A stretch of DNA of 47,155 bases from a virus. The notes beneath the pieces are model-generated. The model saw nothing but the letters and a program-made list of their open reading frames with translations. It was not told where the DNA came from and did not search any database. The stretch lies in the IMG/VR virus record IMGVR_UViG_3300037847_006635, positions 1 through 47,155 of that record; one strand, written 5' to 3'. Of the stretch, positions 33,719 to 42,381 are shown piece by piece. The position numbers were made by a program, and so were the translations under genes. Numbering within the stretch: position 1 is the stretch's first letter; the number at the start of each line of letters is the position of its first letter.

Positions 33719-35651
33719 TTGAATGGTATAATATTGCTGACGGATAAATTTCTAATTTGTGAGAATCTGAAATTTCAAGAACACCTTCTAGTGCGCCTAA
33801 ACTTTCAATGTTTGTATAGTCCTTTACACAAGAAATTATTTTTTCGTCCCAATGTTCTTTATCGGATCCGCAAACCACAGCTTCGCACAATTTATCTATC
33901 ATTTCTTTTTGTACTTTTGTTAGTCTTTTTTTGTTAATTTTTTCTTTCATTTTAGCTGTGGCTAGTTTATGTAGCTTCTCTACATCTACTATAACATCTT
34001 GTATATTTGCTCTAGAAAATACATCTCTTTCAATAGGTCTTCCAGGCTCACCTGGTACTTTTTGTTCATCAGCTGGCTCTACAGGAGCATCATCTTCTAT
34101 CATTGGAATACCGCCTACAATAGGGTTAAAATAGCCCTTTTTGCGTTGCTCTACAAATTTATCTTGAGCACCATCTAATGATTCAGCGTCTGGGAATCTA
34201 CCTGTTTGTATAATTTCCATACCTTGTTCTGCTGTTACTATTCCAAGCTCCATTAATCTAGTTGCGACTCTCATTAGTTGAACTTCATCTCTTAAATCCA
34301 TCTCTTGGAATCTAACTGTTGGATAAGACCTAAATCCTAAATCTTTTGATATTCTTTTTATTTCTGGTTGTAAAAAATCGTTAATAAAAGAATCTCTTGC
34401 CTCTTTTAGCCTATCTAAAAATACTCGAGCTTTGATTTGCGCCCCATTGTATTTATCATCGTTCAATATGATGTTTTGCAATCCTTCTTTAATATCTTTG
34501 TTGATGACTTCGTATTTTTGCGGGCCTACTACTCTATTTAAATCTGGTATAACAAAATCAGCTTTTGTTGTGTGATCCGAAACCAATACTCTACCAACAG
34601 ACTCATTTTGGAAAAGTTTTTGCATAGCTCTTAGGTTATTGTGGTTGATGCCACCTTTATCTGGCTCTGCACCCATAGTTATCATTAGAATCACATTTTC
34701 TACGGTTCTCATGATAGCTTGATCCATTTTCTTCATTTCCATTTTTGCATTGATATCTTCTAACACTGGATAACCAAATGGAATCGCAAAAGGCTCGTAG
34801 TCTTGTTTTTTATAAAAACTATAAGATAATTTTTCATTATCTAGATTGATTTTTAAACCATCTTTAAAATAAGCGCCTGCTAAAATATCCTTTTGAACTT
34901 GTGCTGGTAAACTTTCAAAAACCTGTTTATCATAGTCATTCTTAGGATTTTTTAATCTTTCCATATCAAACTCCGAAAGTATTTTTGCATAAGCTCCTCC
35001 CTCTGAGCTAAATATGGTGCTACGTTTTGCTACAATATCAAATGGATTTAATATGATATATTTTACGGGAAACTTATTCTCATTGGGAGTTTCAACATAA
35101 TTTTGTGCAAACTTTCTATAGTTTTCTATGTTGAACTTACCATCAACTCTATAAATAAAGATATTACCACTTCTGTAATACTCTCTGAAATACTGATTCT
35201 TCAAATCATAAAGTCTTATTCTGTTAAAAAGTTTTTCAAAAAATTCTCTAGACTTTGCTGTGCCACCCTCAAGATAATGTGTGGTGTTAGCAAACTCAGA
35301 CATCATGTCAATAGTATTTCTAAAAATGGGAACATTTGCATATGCCTTTTGACACAACTCTATCGTTTCTCTAACATTTATGCCGTCAGACGCTATTTCA
35401 TAGGGCAATAGACCTTTTCTAATTTGTGAGTATCTAGCTATAGGTGCTTTGATAGCTGATCTATTTATCCTACTTGTTTGTCTCTCTGTTGGTAAGCCAG
35501 ATAAAGAATCTGATCTCGAATAAGAGGCTTCAGATATATGAAATGGCTCCCCAGCTGATACTGGCTCCGTTTCTTCTTCTTGAAAAGATGCTTGTGCTCT
35601 TTGATCGAATTTTTTCCAGTAGTCTGATTTTTTAGTATATTTTCTAGGCAT
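33705..35651 (-). CDS. Portal protein
   Basis: A 648-residue protein directly downstream of the terminase. This fits the dodecameric portal through which DNA enters the head. Portal-like features are the helical wing (ELCQKAYANVPIFRNTIDMMSE), the segment EYYRSGNIFIYRV, the clip/stem region (AKMEMKKMDQAIMRTVENVILMITMG) and the crown-side helices with QGMEIIQTGRFPD. A C-terminal extension of about 130 residues after VGGIPMIEDD may enter the capsid. A TGTGTAA element stands 20 bases before the ATG. The alternative (another head protein) is unlikely given gene order. Confidence 0.85.
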   Translation of the reverse strand: MPRKYTKKSDYWKKFDQRAQASFQEEETEPVSAGEPFHISEASYSRSDSLSGLPTERQTSRINRSAIKAPIARYSQIRKGLLPYEIASDGINVRETIELCQKAYANVPIFRNTIDMMSEFANTTHYLEGGTAKSREFFEKLFNRIRLYDLKNQYFREYYRSGNIFIYRVDGKFNIENYRKFAQNYVETPNENKFPVKYIILNPFDIVAKRSTIFSSEGGAYAKILSEFDMERLKNPKNDYDKQVFESLPAQVQKDILAGAYFKDGLKINLDNEKLSYSFYKKQDYEPFAIPFGYPVLEDINAKMEMKKMDQAIMRTVENVILMITMGAEPDKGGINHNNLRAMQKLFQNESVGRVLVSDHTTKADFVIPDLNRVVGPQKYEVINKDIKEGLQNIILNDDKYNGAQIKARVFLDRLKEARDSFINDFLQPEIKRISKDLGFRSYPTVRFQEMDLRDEVQLMRVATRLMELGIVTAEQGMEIIQTGRFPDAESLDGAQDKFVEQRKKGYFNPIVGGIPMIEDDAPVEPADEQKVPGEPGRPIERDVFSRANIQDVIVDVEKLHKLATAKMKEKINKKRLTKVQKEMIDKLCEAVVCGSDKEHWDEKIISCVKDYTNIESLGALEGVLEISDSHKLEIYPSAILYHSNERN

Positions 35652-35671
35652 AACTTATATTATAAAGTTCT

Positions 35672-35677
35672 TTACAC
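35672..35677 (-). promoter_or_regulatory. GTGTAA element before portal
   Basis: Minus strand CTTTGTGTAAAGAACTTTAT stands 20 bases before the portal ATG. It is the only copy with T instead of A before the GTGTAA core. It lies in the 50-base gap after the terminase stop. Confidence 0.5.
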
Positions 35678-35701
35678 AAAGTTAAAGTTAACTTTGAACT
35701 T

Positions 35702-37558
35702 TTAATTCAAAAACATTGGAGTAAACCCAATATTTTCTTCTTTTGGTGTTTGCATCATATCGTAATACATATTAACTCCCCAGTACCCTAGCAACAAAGC
35801 GGAATAGGAGTCTTTTCTGGTTCTGTCTAAACCCTTTTGTCTTTTTAAGTTGCTTGGTAAATCAAAGCTTTGCGTGCCACCAACAGATGTAGATACGTTG
35901 ATTAAAGCACATTCAGCTTTTGTTAAGTCAATCATATCTTTCTGATGCTCTATAAAATCAATCATTTTTGCACCAATGTTTTTTTCTTGTTCAGCGTGCC
36001 TAGAAAATTTTAAATTATTTATTGGTATTTTTTTATTTTTTTGAGTCGCATAGTTATCATCCATAGCCGATGATGCAAAATACATTTTTTTGTGATCGAA
36101 TGCTGATTGCATTAACTCATTAGCGTATCTAATCCACTGAGTTGTTGGTTTTCTAAGGTGACAGATAACATTTGTGGTTTTGTTGTATTGCTTTCTGGCC
36201 TCTTTAAGTGCACCAGAATAGTTCTTCAAATTATCAAAATCTGCATCAAATGTACCCACTTTCATATTAGCTTTCTTGAATAAATCACTTTCATTACAAG
36301 AATTTAAAAATTGCACACCTCCGTTGTAATCCCCAACAATCATCACAATATTAAAATGCTCTAAAACATATTTAAAATACTCCATATGTTTTTTTAAGTT
36401 AGTTCCAGGTAGTGCATAGCTATGTACCAAAGTTGACTTTTTTGTATCTTTATCTAACTTTAAAACTTGTATCGCAAAATCGTCAGACGACTCTGATTCA
36501 GACCAAGATGGGTCAAAAGCCATGATGTATTCAGCGTCATTATCTCCAGCTACCTCAATACAAGGAGACTCTCCATCTGGGATAGTGCAATCAGCCATTT
36601 TACTTATCTTGAAGTATCCTGCGCTATCATCGGTAAATATCGCATTGAACTCTCGATCAATTTGTGATTGACTCATGGATCCTCTTGCCTGTGTTATTAG
36701 ATTTTCATCATACAAAGCTTTTGGTGCCGCATCGTAACTAAAATGCATAATACATCTTCTACCTTTATCATTAGACTTTGGATTGTATATCATATTTTCA
36801 TATGACTGATAAAGTTTATAAAGATATTCAAATTTATAAGAAGCAGATGACAATCCTATCATTTTATTACTTGGCCACTCAGTTCTTTCATCTTCTGTCA
36901 TTTTTCCTGCTGCTATCATTTTATCTTCAGCATCTTTTACTTTCTGCCTCTCTGTTGGGTTCTCCACAACAGCTAGGAAAGGCATAATAACCTCATTGTA
37001 GATTTTTTCTGGCATCAAAAGCAACTCATCAACAATAATTCTCTGGAAACGGAAACCACGAAGTTTTTCACCATCACCTAGTGGTAAAGCAGTTATACGA
37101 CTTTTACCTATCTGCATTGACCATTCATCATTAGACTTGCCAACCTTTGTAATGCATTGTCTAAAAAGTTCTGCTTTGCTGTCAGAAGCTATGTCTTCAA
37201 TTTTTCTAAAAATCATTTTAGATTGTCGAAAAGACTTTGATATGATTCCTATATGCACCCCTTGGTTTAAACATGCGTCTAAAAGCGCAAAAATGCCCGT
37301 AGAAAACGATTTTGACATACCACGAGACCATATGCCCAAAAAGTAATCATTTTCCATCATGGCCTTTACAGCCATGTGTTGAAACGGAAATAGTTCTATA
37401 CCAGTGAGAAGTTCTGTGGTAAATGTTATATTTTCTCTTAAAAATTTATACAACCAATACTTTGCTTTGTTATCTTCAAGATAACCTTCAAGCTCTAGTA
37501 TTTGTTTGTTTATGTCCTCCTTTTGCAGAGGTTTTTGATTACCTTTTTCCCAAGACAT
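35702..37558 (-). CDS. terL: Terminase large subunit
   Basis: A 618-residue packaging motor read from the ATG at 37558; a TTG at 37570 would add four residues. The ATPase has an unusual Walker A, WSRGMSKSFST (residues 78-87), in place of the common RxxGKS/T. It also has the Walker B strand RIIVDELLLM. The nuclease part shows YIMAFDPSWSESESSDDFA, then MIVGDYNGGVQF, then RKDSYSALLLGYWG, the acidic residues of the RNase H-like fold. It cuts concatemers and pumps DNA into the portal. The start overlaps the ERCC4-like gene by 20 bases. Which packaging strategy is used cannot be read here. Confidence 0.93.
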   Translation of the reverse strand: MSWEKGNQKPLQKEDINKQILELEGYLEDNKAKYWLYKFLRENITFTTELLTGIELFPFQHMAVKAMMENDYFLGIWSRGMSKSFSTGIFALLDACLNQGVHIGIISKSFRQSKMIFRKIEDIASDSKAELFRQCITKVGKSNDEWSMQIGKSRITALPLGDGEKLRGFRFQRIIVDELLLMPEKIYNEVIMPFLAVVENPTERQKVKDAEDKMIAAGKMTEDERTEWPSNKMIGLSSASYKFEYLYKLYQSYENMIYNPKSNDKGRRCIMHFSYDAAPKALYDENLITQARGSMSQSQIDREFNAIFTDDSAGYFKISKMADCTIPDGESPCIEVAGDNDAEYIMAFDPSWSESESSDDFAIQVLKLDKDTKKSTLVHSYALPGTNLKKHMEYFKYVLEHFNIVMIVGDYNGGVQFLNSCNESDLFKKANMKVGTFDADFDNLKNYSGALKEARKQYNKTTNVICHLRKPTTQWIRYANELMQSAFDHKKMYFASSAMDDNYATQKNKKIPINNLKFSRHAEQEKNIGAKMIDFIEHQKDMIDLTKAECALINVSTSVGGTQSFDLPSNLKRQKGLDRTRKDSYSALLLGYWGVNMYYDMMQTPKEENIGFTPMFLN

Positions 37559-38462
37559 TTTCGTTATCAATATAGTGTTGAATATCTGTTTCCCAAAGTT
37601 CGTTTCCTAAACTTAGTAATTTAGGTATTATTAACTCACTTTCGCTCCTGTCTTTTGTAAAAACAAATTGACAATTTTTATTAAACTCATGTTGCAGTTT
37701 TACCATGTTGGAAAACGCCCATTTTAAAGTTGATATCCTCTTGCCAGGAAAATAGTCTTTGTATATGTTGCTAACAGTTTTTTCTACAACTATATACATA
37801 TAACAATCAACTTCTATGCATCTTTGCATTTCTTTTCTAAATCTTTCGAATCCCCTACCAAATGTTCCTATAAAATCTGTAGCGCTTTTTCTATCAACAA
37901 AGGTATTAGTAAAATCATCACCAGATAAAGTATAATCACCAAAATCTAATTTTAGTTTTTCGGAGTCCTTAAATTCTAAAGGTTGTTGCTCTCTAGTATC
38001 TATAAATATTTTTTTATCATAGTTTTCGAAAAATTTTTTTGTTAAACCTTTTGAGAATATTGGTTTTGTTTTAATTTTCTTACAAGCTTCAGTATAACTT
38101 CCAAAATACTTTATATAGGTGCTTGTTTCTGGCAACTTGCTTTTGTAAAGCTCTAAATAACAGGGTGCACACGACCAACCTTTGTTTTTTATTCTTTTGT
38201 CTAAAACCTCAAGTATGTACTCCTTTACCTCTTCTTCTTCCGCCGTATCACACCATTTTTTTAATTGAGCTCTTGTAGCAAAGTCTGTTTCAAAATATTG
38301 TTCTTTATTCTTAAATTGTATTGGCGACCCAGTAAGTTTATTTACTCTGGGATAAAACTTGACGTAATAATCAGCAAGATAGTACCCATGTTTTTTAATA
38401 TGAGCATGTAATTGTTTTTCTGAATCAAACTCTTCAGAACATATTTTGCATTTATAAGACAT
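37539..38462 (-). CDS. C2H2 zinc-finger protein with ERCC4-type nuclease domain
   Basis: A 307-residue protein. The N-terminus is a C2H2 finger (CKICSEEFDSEKQLHAHIKKHG, two Cys, two His). A second CxxC lies near residue 100 (WSCAPCYLEL). The C-terminal half (about 150-285) is an XPF/Mus81-like nuclease: IDTREQQPLEF, LDFGDYTLSG and FVDRKSATDFIGTF. These correspond to the GDxnERKxxxD motif, with Asp for Glu in ERK. It would cut branched DNA or a specific packaging site. It overlaps the terminase gene by 20 bases and the upstream gene by 11, so a role in packaging or resolving replication junctions is likely. Domain calls are confident; function is inferred. Confidence 0.8.
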   Translation of the reverse strand: MSYKCKICSEEFDSEKQLHAHIKKHGYYLADYYVKFYPRVNKLTGSPIQFKNKEQYFETDFATRAQLKKWCDTAEEEEVKEYILEVLDKRIKNKGWSCAPCYLELYKSKLPETSTYIKYFGSYTEACKKIKTKPIFSKGLTKKFFENYDKKIFIDTREQQPLEFKDSEKLKLDFGDYTLSGDDFTNTFVDRKSATDFIGTFGRGFERFRKEMQRCIEVDCYMYIVVEKTVSNIYKDYFPGKRISTLKWAFSNMVKLQHEFNKNCQFVFTKDRSESELIIPKLLSLGNELWETDIQHYIDNENVLGKR

Positions 38463-39498
38463 CGTCTATTCCTATACCTAAAACCCTAGCTTTCCAAGCA
38501 GTCATACCCTCAAGTCTTTTAGCTTCTTCAGCTATTAGTTCTTTTTGCATATCCGCTATTCTAACCATGTTTTCTCTCTCCTCTTCCTCTTGAAACAATT
38601 GAACTATCGATAAAAAGGATGCGGACTCTTTTTGTTTATTTTTCATCCGCTCACCACGGTCTCCTTGAAGTTTTTTTGTTAAATTTTCTATTCTGCTTTC
38701 GCACTGATGATACTCAGCGCTTTTAGCTTTTATAATTTCTGCTAACCTTACAGTCATTTCATCTTGGTCGTCTGCAGATTCAAACATATCGTTTAATTTT
38801 TGTAAGTGAGATGTTATTAGTTCTAAGTTTATTATTTCCTTACAAACATTCATATAAAGATTTAATTCATCGGGTGTTAAATCTGGTTTATCCCAAGTTA
38901 GCCTAATAAACTCTTGTTCAAAAAGTTCTTTATCCCTAATACTCATGTAGTTGTTTACAATAGCTATAAATCTAGAATTGTTTAAATTAACCTTTAATTT
39001 TTCACAACAAGTCTTTTGAGATCTTGAAAGTTTATCTTCTTCTAAACCTATACCAGTAGAATCATTAATTTTTTTAATTATGCGAGAAATGGCTTGTGGA
39101 GCGCTATAACTAGACGTTGGCTCTTCTTGCTCCCTCATTAGTTCGGGGTCTTGTTCATTCATAAAATTATGAACTGTTCTTTGCTCTTTACTTAGCTTTT
39201 TTGTGTCCAAGCCAAATAATTCTTTCGCTATCTGTAACGAAGACCACTGATCTTTCATTCTTTCTAAAATCAAGTTTTTTTGATCTTCATTAAGTTCAAT
39301 GTCATCTACTTTAGGATGTTTACTTGTTTGTGCTTTTAAGCCATTCTCCGCTAAAAATTTTATTACAGATCTGCCTTCTTTACTTCTGCCGTCTAAAGAC
39401 TCATCGTTAAAAATAATTTTGGTCAATGAAGATATATCCATATTATCTTTAAAATTTTCTAAAATCTTGTCTTTTTGTTCTTGTGTTAATTCTATCAT
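38452..39498 (-). CDS. Protein with duplicated N-terminal modules (small-terminase candidate)
   Basis: A 348-residue helical protein. Two related modules open it: residues 2-48 (ELTQEQKDKILENFKDNMD ... EGRSVIKFL) and about 67-115 (ELNEDQKNLILERMKDQW ... EQRTVHNFM). They look like tandem DNA-binding helix bundles. The middle contains ISRIIKKINDSTGI and EQEFIRLTWDKPDLTPDELNLYMNVCKEIINL. The last third is a coiled coil ending in AWKARVLGIGIDDVL. Position before the ERCC4-like nuclease and the terminase, plus DNA-binding-like repeats, make it a small-terminase or packaging-site recognition candidate. It follows the sigma-like gene by an ATGA overlap and has an AAGGATA ribosome site. Confidence 0.5.
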   Translation of the reverse strand: MIELTQEQKDKILENFKDNMDISSLTKIIFNDESLDGRSKEGRSVIKFLAENGLKAQTSKHPKVDDIELNEDQKNLILERMKDQWSSLQIAKELFGLDTKKLSKEQRTVHNFMNEQDPELMREQEEPTSSYSAPQAISRIIKKINDSTGIGLEEDKLSRSQKTCCEKLKVNLNNSRFIAIVNNYMSIRDKELFEQEFIRLTWDKPDLTPDELNLYMNVCKEIINLELITSHLQKLNDMFESADDQDEMTVRLAEIIKAKSAEYHQCESRIENLTKKLQGDRGERMKNKQKESASFLSIVQLFQEEEERENMVRIADMQKELIAEEAKRLEGMTAWKARVLGIGIDDVL

Positions 39499-40166
39499 AT
39501 TATATCCTTGTTGTTCAGTATTTCACGAGCCTTCTCTTGAAAGATTTTCCTCAAATTTTTAATTTGTTTGTATCCTGCTGTTCTTTTCTTTTCGTTGGTC
39601 TTGTAGCCAAGATATTTGGCAACTTGCTCCTCTGGAATGTTTTCCAGGAACAGCATCTTAAAAGCTATGTATTTCTTTTCTGGTAAAATAGCTTTCATTT
39701 CAATAGAAAGTTTGCTTACTGCATGTGTTATGTCATTATTGTCGTCTTCTCGAGCAGTCACCTCGTTTGTGTGATTTTCTATGGTAACAGCTAATTTAAT
39801 ATCATATGCACTTTTTTTCTTTTGCTCCCACTCTTTGTATATTAAGCATGATGAGTTTTGTTTGTTATCTTTTGTGATAGCGCACCCATCACCATTAATA
39901 GCGTGCTCACACCTTAAACATGGTCTTGCATAATTTCCATAATAATTTCTAAGCAAATTTTTAAATTGATTAGAAACCACTCTACTTAACCAAGGTTCAA
40001 TTGGTTTTGTTTGATCCCACATATGCCACTTTTTGTATATGTGCGTCATTATAACCTGCTTAATGTCGTCGTAATCAACAAATGGAATAGCATCTAAATC
40101 CCATTTATTTCTTTTTTTTTCGACTGCAGTTTCTATTTCAGTTAATTTATCTTCAAACCTAAACAT
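39495..40166 (-). CDS. Sigma-70-like factor with zinc-knuckle insert, copy 2
   Basis: A 223-residue protein from the ATG at 40166; a longer frame from 40235 adds 23 residues and is less likely. A region 2-like part has YDDIKQVIMTHIYKKW and EPWLSRVVSNQFKNLLRNYYG. An insert of about 35 residues follows, with CLRC, GC and SC cysteines (RPCLRCEHAINGDGC, NSSCLIYKEW), likely binding zinc. The region 4-like end has MLFLENIPEEQVAKYLGYKT and then AGYKQIKNLRKI, a helix-turn-helix. I recall similar proteins in marine phages next to terminase genes. It overlaps the zinc-ribbon gene by 8 bases. It is a good candidate late sigma factor for the GTGTAA element. Confidence 0.7.
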   Translation of the reverse strand: MFRFEDKLTEIETAVEKKRNKWDLDAIPFVDYDDIKQVIMTHIYKKWHMWDQTKPIEPWLSRVVSNQFKNLLRNYYGNYARPCLRCEHAINGDGCAITKDNKQNSSCLIYKEWEQKKKSAYDIKLAVTIENHTNEVTAREDDNNDITHAVSKLSIEMKAILPEKKYIAFKMLFLENIPEEQVAKYLGYKTNEKKRTAGYKQIKNLRKIFQEKAREILNNKDII

Positions 40167-40494
40167 TTTTCTCGTCAATAAAGTCTTGTACACTTCTTTT
40201 TCTTCTACGAGTATGTCTTGGCGTATTATGACCACCTAGTTGACCGAGAGTAAAACTTGCTCTACTGTCAAATAAATCAACATCATATTCTAATTTAGAG
40301 ATGTCTGGCACGTGCTCTGCATTTGTATAGCCATCTCTATCCTCTTTAACTTCACTTCTAGACACTTCTCTAGTTAAAGGTCTAGATTCGTTAATTGTTG
40401 CAACCCCCATCGGAGCTCCACAATCAGAACAAAATTTAGGTGGACTAAATTTATATTCTACTTTTTTACCACACTCTGAACAAAATTTCTTCAT
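40159..40494 (-). CDS. Zinc-ribbon protein
   Basis: A 111-residue protein whose first 30 residues hold two CxxC knuckles (FCSECGKK and FCSDCGAPMG), a zinc ribbon of rubredoxin-like spacing. The rest is charged and low in structure, with a basic stretch NTPRHTRRRKRS before the end. Ribbons of this type bind nucleic acid or RNA polymerase. Tight coupling to the sigma-like factor suggests the two act together in transcription. It is the first gene after the tube-like gene at 40531. The 36-base gap upstream has TTTATACCTC but no GTGTAA element, so its promoter is not identified. Confidence 0.6.
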   Translation of the reverse strand: MKKFCSECGKKVEYKFSPPKFCSDCGAPMGVATINESRPLTREVSRSEVKEDRDGYTNAEHVPDISKLEYDVDLFDSRASFTLGQLGGHNTPRHTRRRKRSVQDFIDEKNV

Positions 40495-40530
40495 TAGTAT
40501 AATAATAAAAGATGAGGTATAAATTTAAAG

Positions 40531-41502
40531 TTATTTTAATGGTTCAAGTATAGTAATGTCTCCTCTTACGACATCACCAGCTGATAATGATAAATTTTGT
40601 GCGGTGATAGTACCATCTATGTTACCACTTAGATGAGTAGTACCAAGAGAGTCTTTTAGTGCTAAATGAATAGCTCCTGGAGCATCTCCAGTCATTGGAA
40701 CGATTTTTCCTAAATTATCCCCTCTTATGCTTAAAGTTTGATTAGCTGTTATGTATTCTACTTCTGAAACACATAAACCTCCTAACTTGTAAATCGGTAA
40801 TCTATTTACTGAGTATTGATATCCAACAGTTTCAACTATATCTTGCTGTGCTATACTCACACCAGTTGCATGGGCTCCATTTGGATTTGAGTCGTTTCCG
40901 GCTCCTCCTTTTGTACGAGTACTAATAATTTCTGAATATGCTCCATGTGCTACTTTTTCTGGTGTTACATCTCTAGTTACTGGTTGAGGTCCAATACCGC
41001 CATGAACACCACTCGCGTGACCAGATCCTCCATGAGAAATATTGTTTGCCCTAATAGGATTATATATAGCAAAATCAGCTTGGATTTGAATAGGTGAGTA
41101 TGGTGCAACGCTATATGAGTAACTAGTTAAAAATGCGCCACTGCCACTAATACCACTAATGCTGTCACCTATTCTAAATGTTGCTCCTAGGTCACCAATA
41201 TCTCCAGTAAAACCTGTAGGATTAAATGTTGTGTCTCCATCTAAACCACCACCAAAATCATTTAAAAAACAAGAAAATGATAAAGTTTGATTGGGTGCGC
41301 CAGCTAAAGTAAAGCTATTTTTAGTTACGTTATCTCCAAGAAGTCTGGTTGGTGTTATATTAGGAGTATAGTTCAATGCTACCTGTGTAGCTAAGACTCC
41401 TGTTGCTCCATTACCGCCTATAGCTGCGAAGGTAGACGGTAGTGCACTTGTGTTGCTTCCCCCAAAATAAATTGGTACATCCCTATAACTTATATATGCC
41501 AT
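40531..41502 (-). CDS. Tail-tube-like paralogue, 323 residues
   Basis: A virion-type beta protein. Two halves show the tube-like pattern: VALNYTPNITPTRLLGDN then APNQTLSFSCFLND in the first, and VGYQYSVNRLPIYKLGG then ITANQTLSIRGDNLG in the second. A Gly/His-rich linker joins them. It is paralogous by eye to the proteins at 41525-42367, 23032-24264 and 8986-12084. It starts MAYISYRDVPIYFGGSN and has a GTGTAA element 9 bases from the ATG. It may form a collar, tail-tip ring or head fibre rather than the main tube, since the best tube candidate lies by the tape measure. Confidence 0.5.
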   Translation of the reverse strand: MAYISYRDVPIYFGGSNTSALPSTFAAIGGNGATGVLATQVALNYTPNITPTRLLGDNVTKNSFTLAGAPNQTLSFSCFLNDFGGGLDGDTTFNPTGFTGDIGDLGATFRIGDSISGISGSGAFLTSYSYSVAPYSPIQIQADFAIYNPIRANNISHGGSGHASGVHGGIGPQPVTRDVTPEKVAHGAYSEIISTRTKGGAGNDSNPNGAHATGVSIAQQDIVETVGYQYSVNRLPIYKLGGLCVSEVEYITANQTLSIRGDNLGKIVPMTGDAPGAIHLALKDSLGTTHLSGNIDGTITAQNLSLSAGDVVRGDITILEPLK

Positions 41503-41511
41503 TGTATTTTA

Positions 41512-41517
41512 TTACAC
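41512..41517 (-). promoter_or_regulatory. GTGTAA element, short spacing
   Basis: Minus strand GTTTTAAGTGTAATAAAATA stands 9 bases before the ATG at 41502 and just after the stop of the preceding tube-like gene. Confidence 0.6.
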
Positions 41518-41524
41518 TTAAAAC

Positions 41525-42367
41525 TTAATCGTTAACTTTTTTATGTCCCTTATATTGTAAAGTAGCTGACATAGTTGATCCAACCTGTGTGTTTATAGAT
41601 TCACTTACTAAAGATGCGCCAGACATTGAATATCTATTTACAACATTGCCTGTGCTTCGCACTTCTAGTGCTATATCTCTATTAGTAACGTTATTAGAAG
41701 TAAATGCTCTATAATTATCTTCAAAAATATAATCCTCAGCTTCTATTTCAATAGTTGCTCTTTGAACAATTGGATCTAATAATTTTATCGATACTGGTGC
41801 TCCAGTTTGCCCTATAGCGTAATTAACTTGATAATTGTAAGCCTCTGAAAAAGTCATAGACTTTATTGCATTTAAACCATTGTCTATAGTTCCTGTTTTA
41901 TCGAATGTGACACTGATACCAGTTATTGGAATAATGTCCTTTGGGCTGTCTGCAGCAACATGTGCTAAAATATTTTCGCTTTCTCCTGTTAGGGCGTCAT
42001 AGATAGTAAAATCATATGAAATTTCTGGGATATCATTTGTTGAGGCAGATACTGAGAAACCATCTAATACGCCACTCTTAAATGACATTTTATTATCTCC
42101 ATATATCATTGCTCCAGAAAATCCAGTGGCTTCATTCTGAGCATTTGTAAATTTAACAAGACCCGTAATAAAATCTTGATTTAAAAGTAATTTGTTTACT
42201 TTAGCTGTAACTTTGGGAGCAGATATTGGATAGTGTCTATTATCGTCTGTTCCTATAAAAGATTGAGTGTTTTCCGGAGACGGAGCATCAAAGGATACAT
42301 CTTGTATACCATTGCATAATTTGCCATCTAAAATTAAATGTTCCGAAAAACTACCCGAATTTGCCAT
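41525..42367 (-). CDS. Tail-tube-like paralogue, 280 residues
   Basis: A beta-rich virion-type protein. First half: GIQDVSFDAPSPENTQSFIG followed by APKVTAKVNKLLLNQDF. Second half: YNYQVNYAIGQTGAPVSI and RATIEIEAEDY. The pattern matches the tail-tube protein, whose halves also pair a polar hairpin with an [AF]P-x-[VT]-x-[LAV] strand. It lies just downstream of the PEP-CTERM gene and upstream of a second tube-like gene. The ATG has a GTGTAA element 8 bases away that overlaps the stop of the PEP-CTERM gene. The role in the virion is open. Confidence 0.5.
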   Translation of the reverse strand: MANSGSFSEHLILDGKLCNGIQDVSFDAPSPENTQSFIGTDDNRHYPISAPKVTAKVNKLLLNQDFITGLVKFTNAQNEATGFSGAMIYGDNKMSFKSGVLDGFSVSASTNDIPEISYDFTIYDALTGESENILAHVAADSPKDIIPITGISVTFDKTGTIDNGLNAIKSMTFSEAYNYQVNYAIGQTGAPVSIKLLDPIVQRATIEIEAEDYIFEDNYRAFTSNNVTNRDIALEVRSTGNVVNRYSMSGASLVSESINTQVGSTMSATLQYKGHKKVND

Positions 42368-42375
42368 GTAAAGCT

Positions 42376-42381
42376 TTACAC
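42376..42381 (-). promoter_or_regulatory. GTGTAA element overlapping a stop codon
   Basis: Minus strand AATAAAGTGTAAAGCTTTAC ends at the ATG at 42367. The TAA in the element is the stop codon of the PEP-CTERM gene. The core is 8 bases from the start. Confidence 0.6.

Noticed and set aside
33824-33829. GTGTAA copy inside the portal gene
   Set aside because: It is about 105 bases from the next start, so it does not fit the pattern.
37559-37570. TTG-started terminase extension by four residues
   Set aside because: A clear ATG follows and the extra residues show no family features.
40167-40235. Longer reading of the minus-strand sigma-like gene
   Set aside because: It would overlap the zinc-ribbon gene by 77 bases; the ATG at 40166 overlaps by only 8, in keeping with the neighbours.
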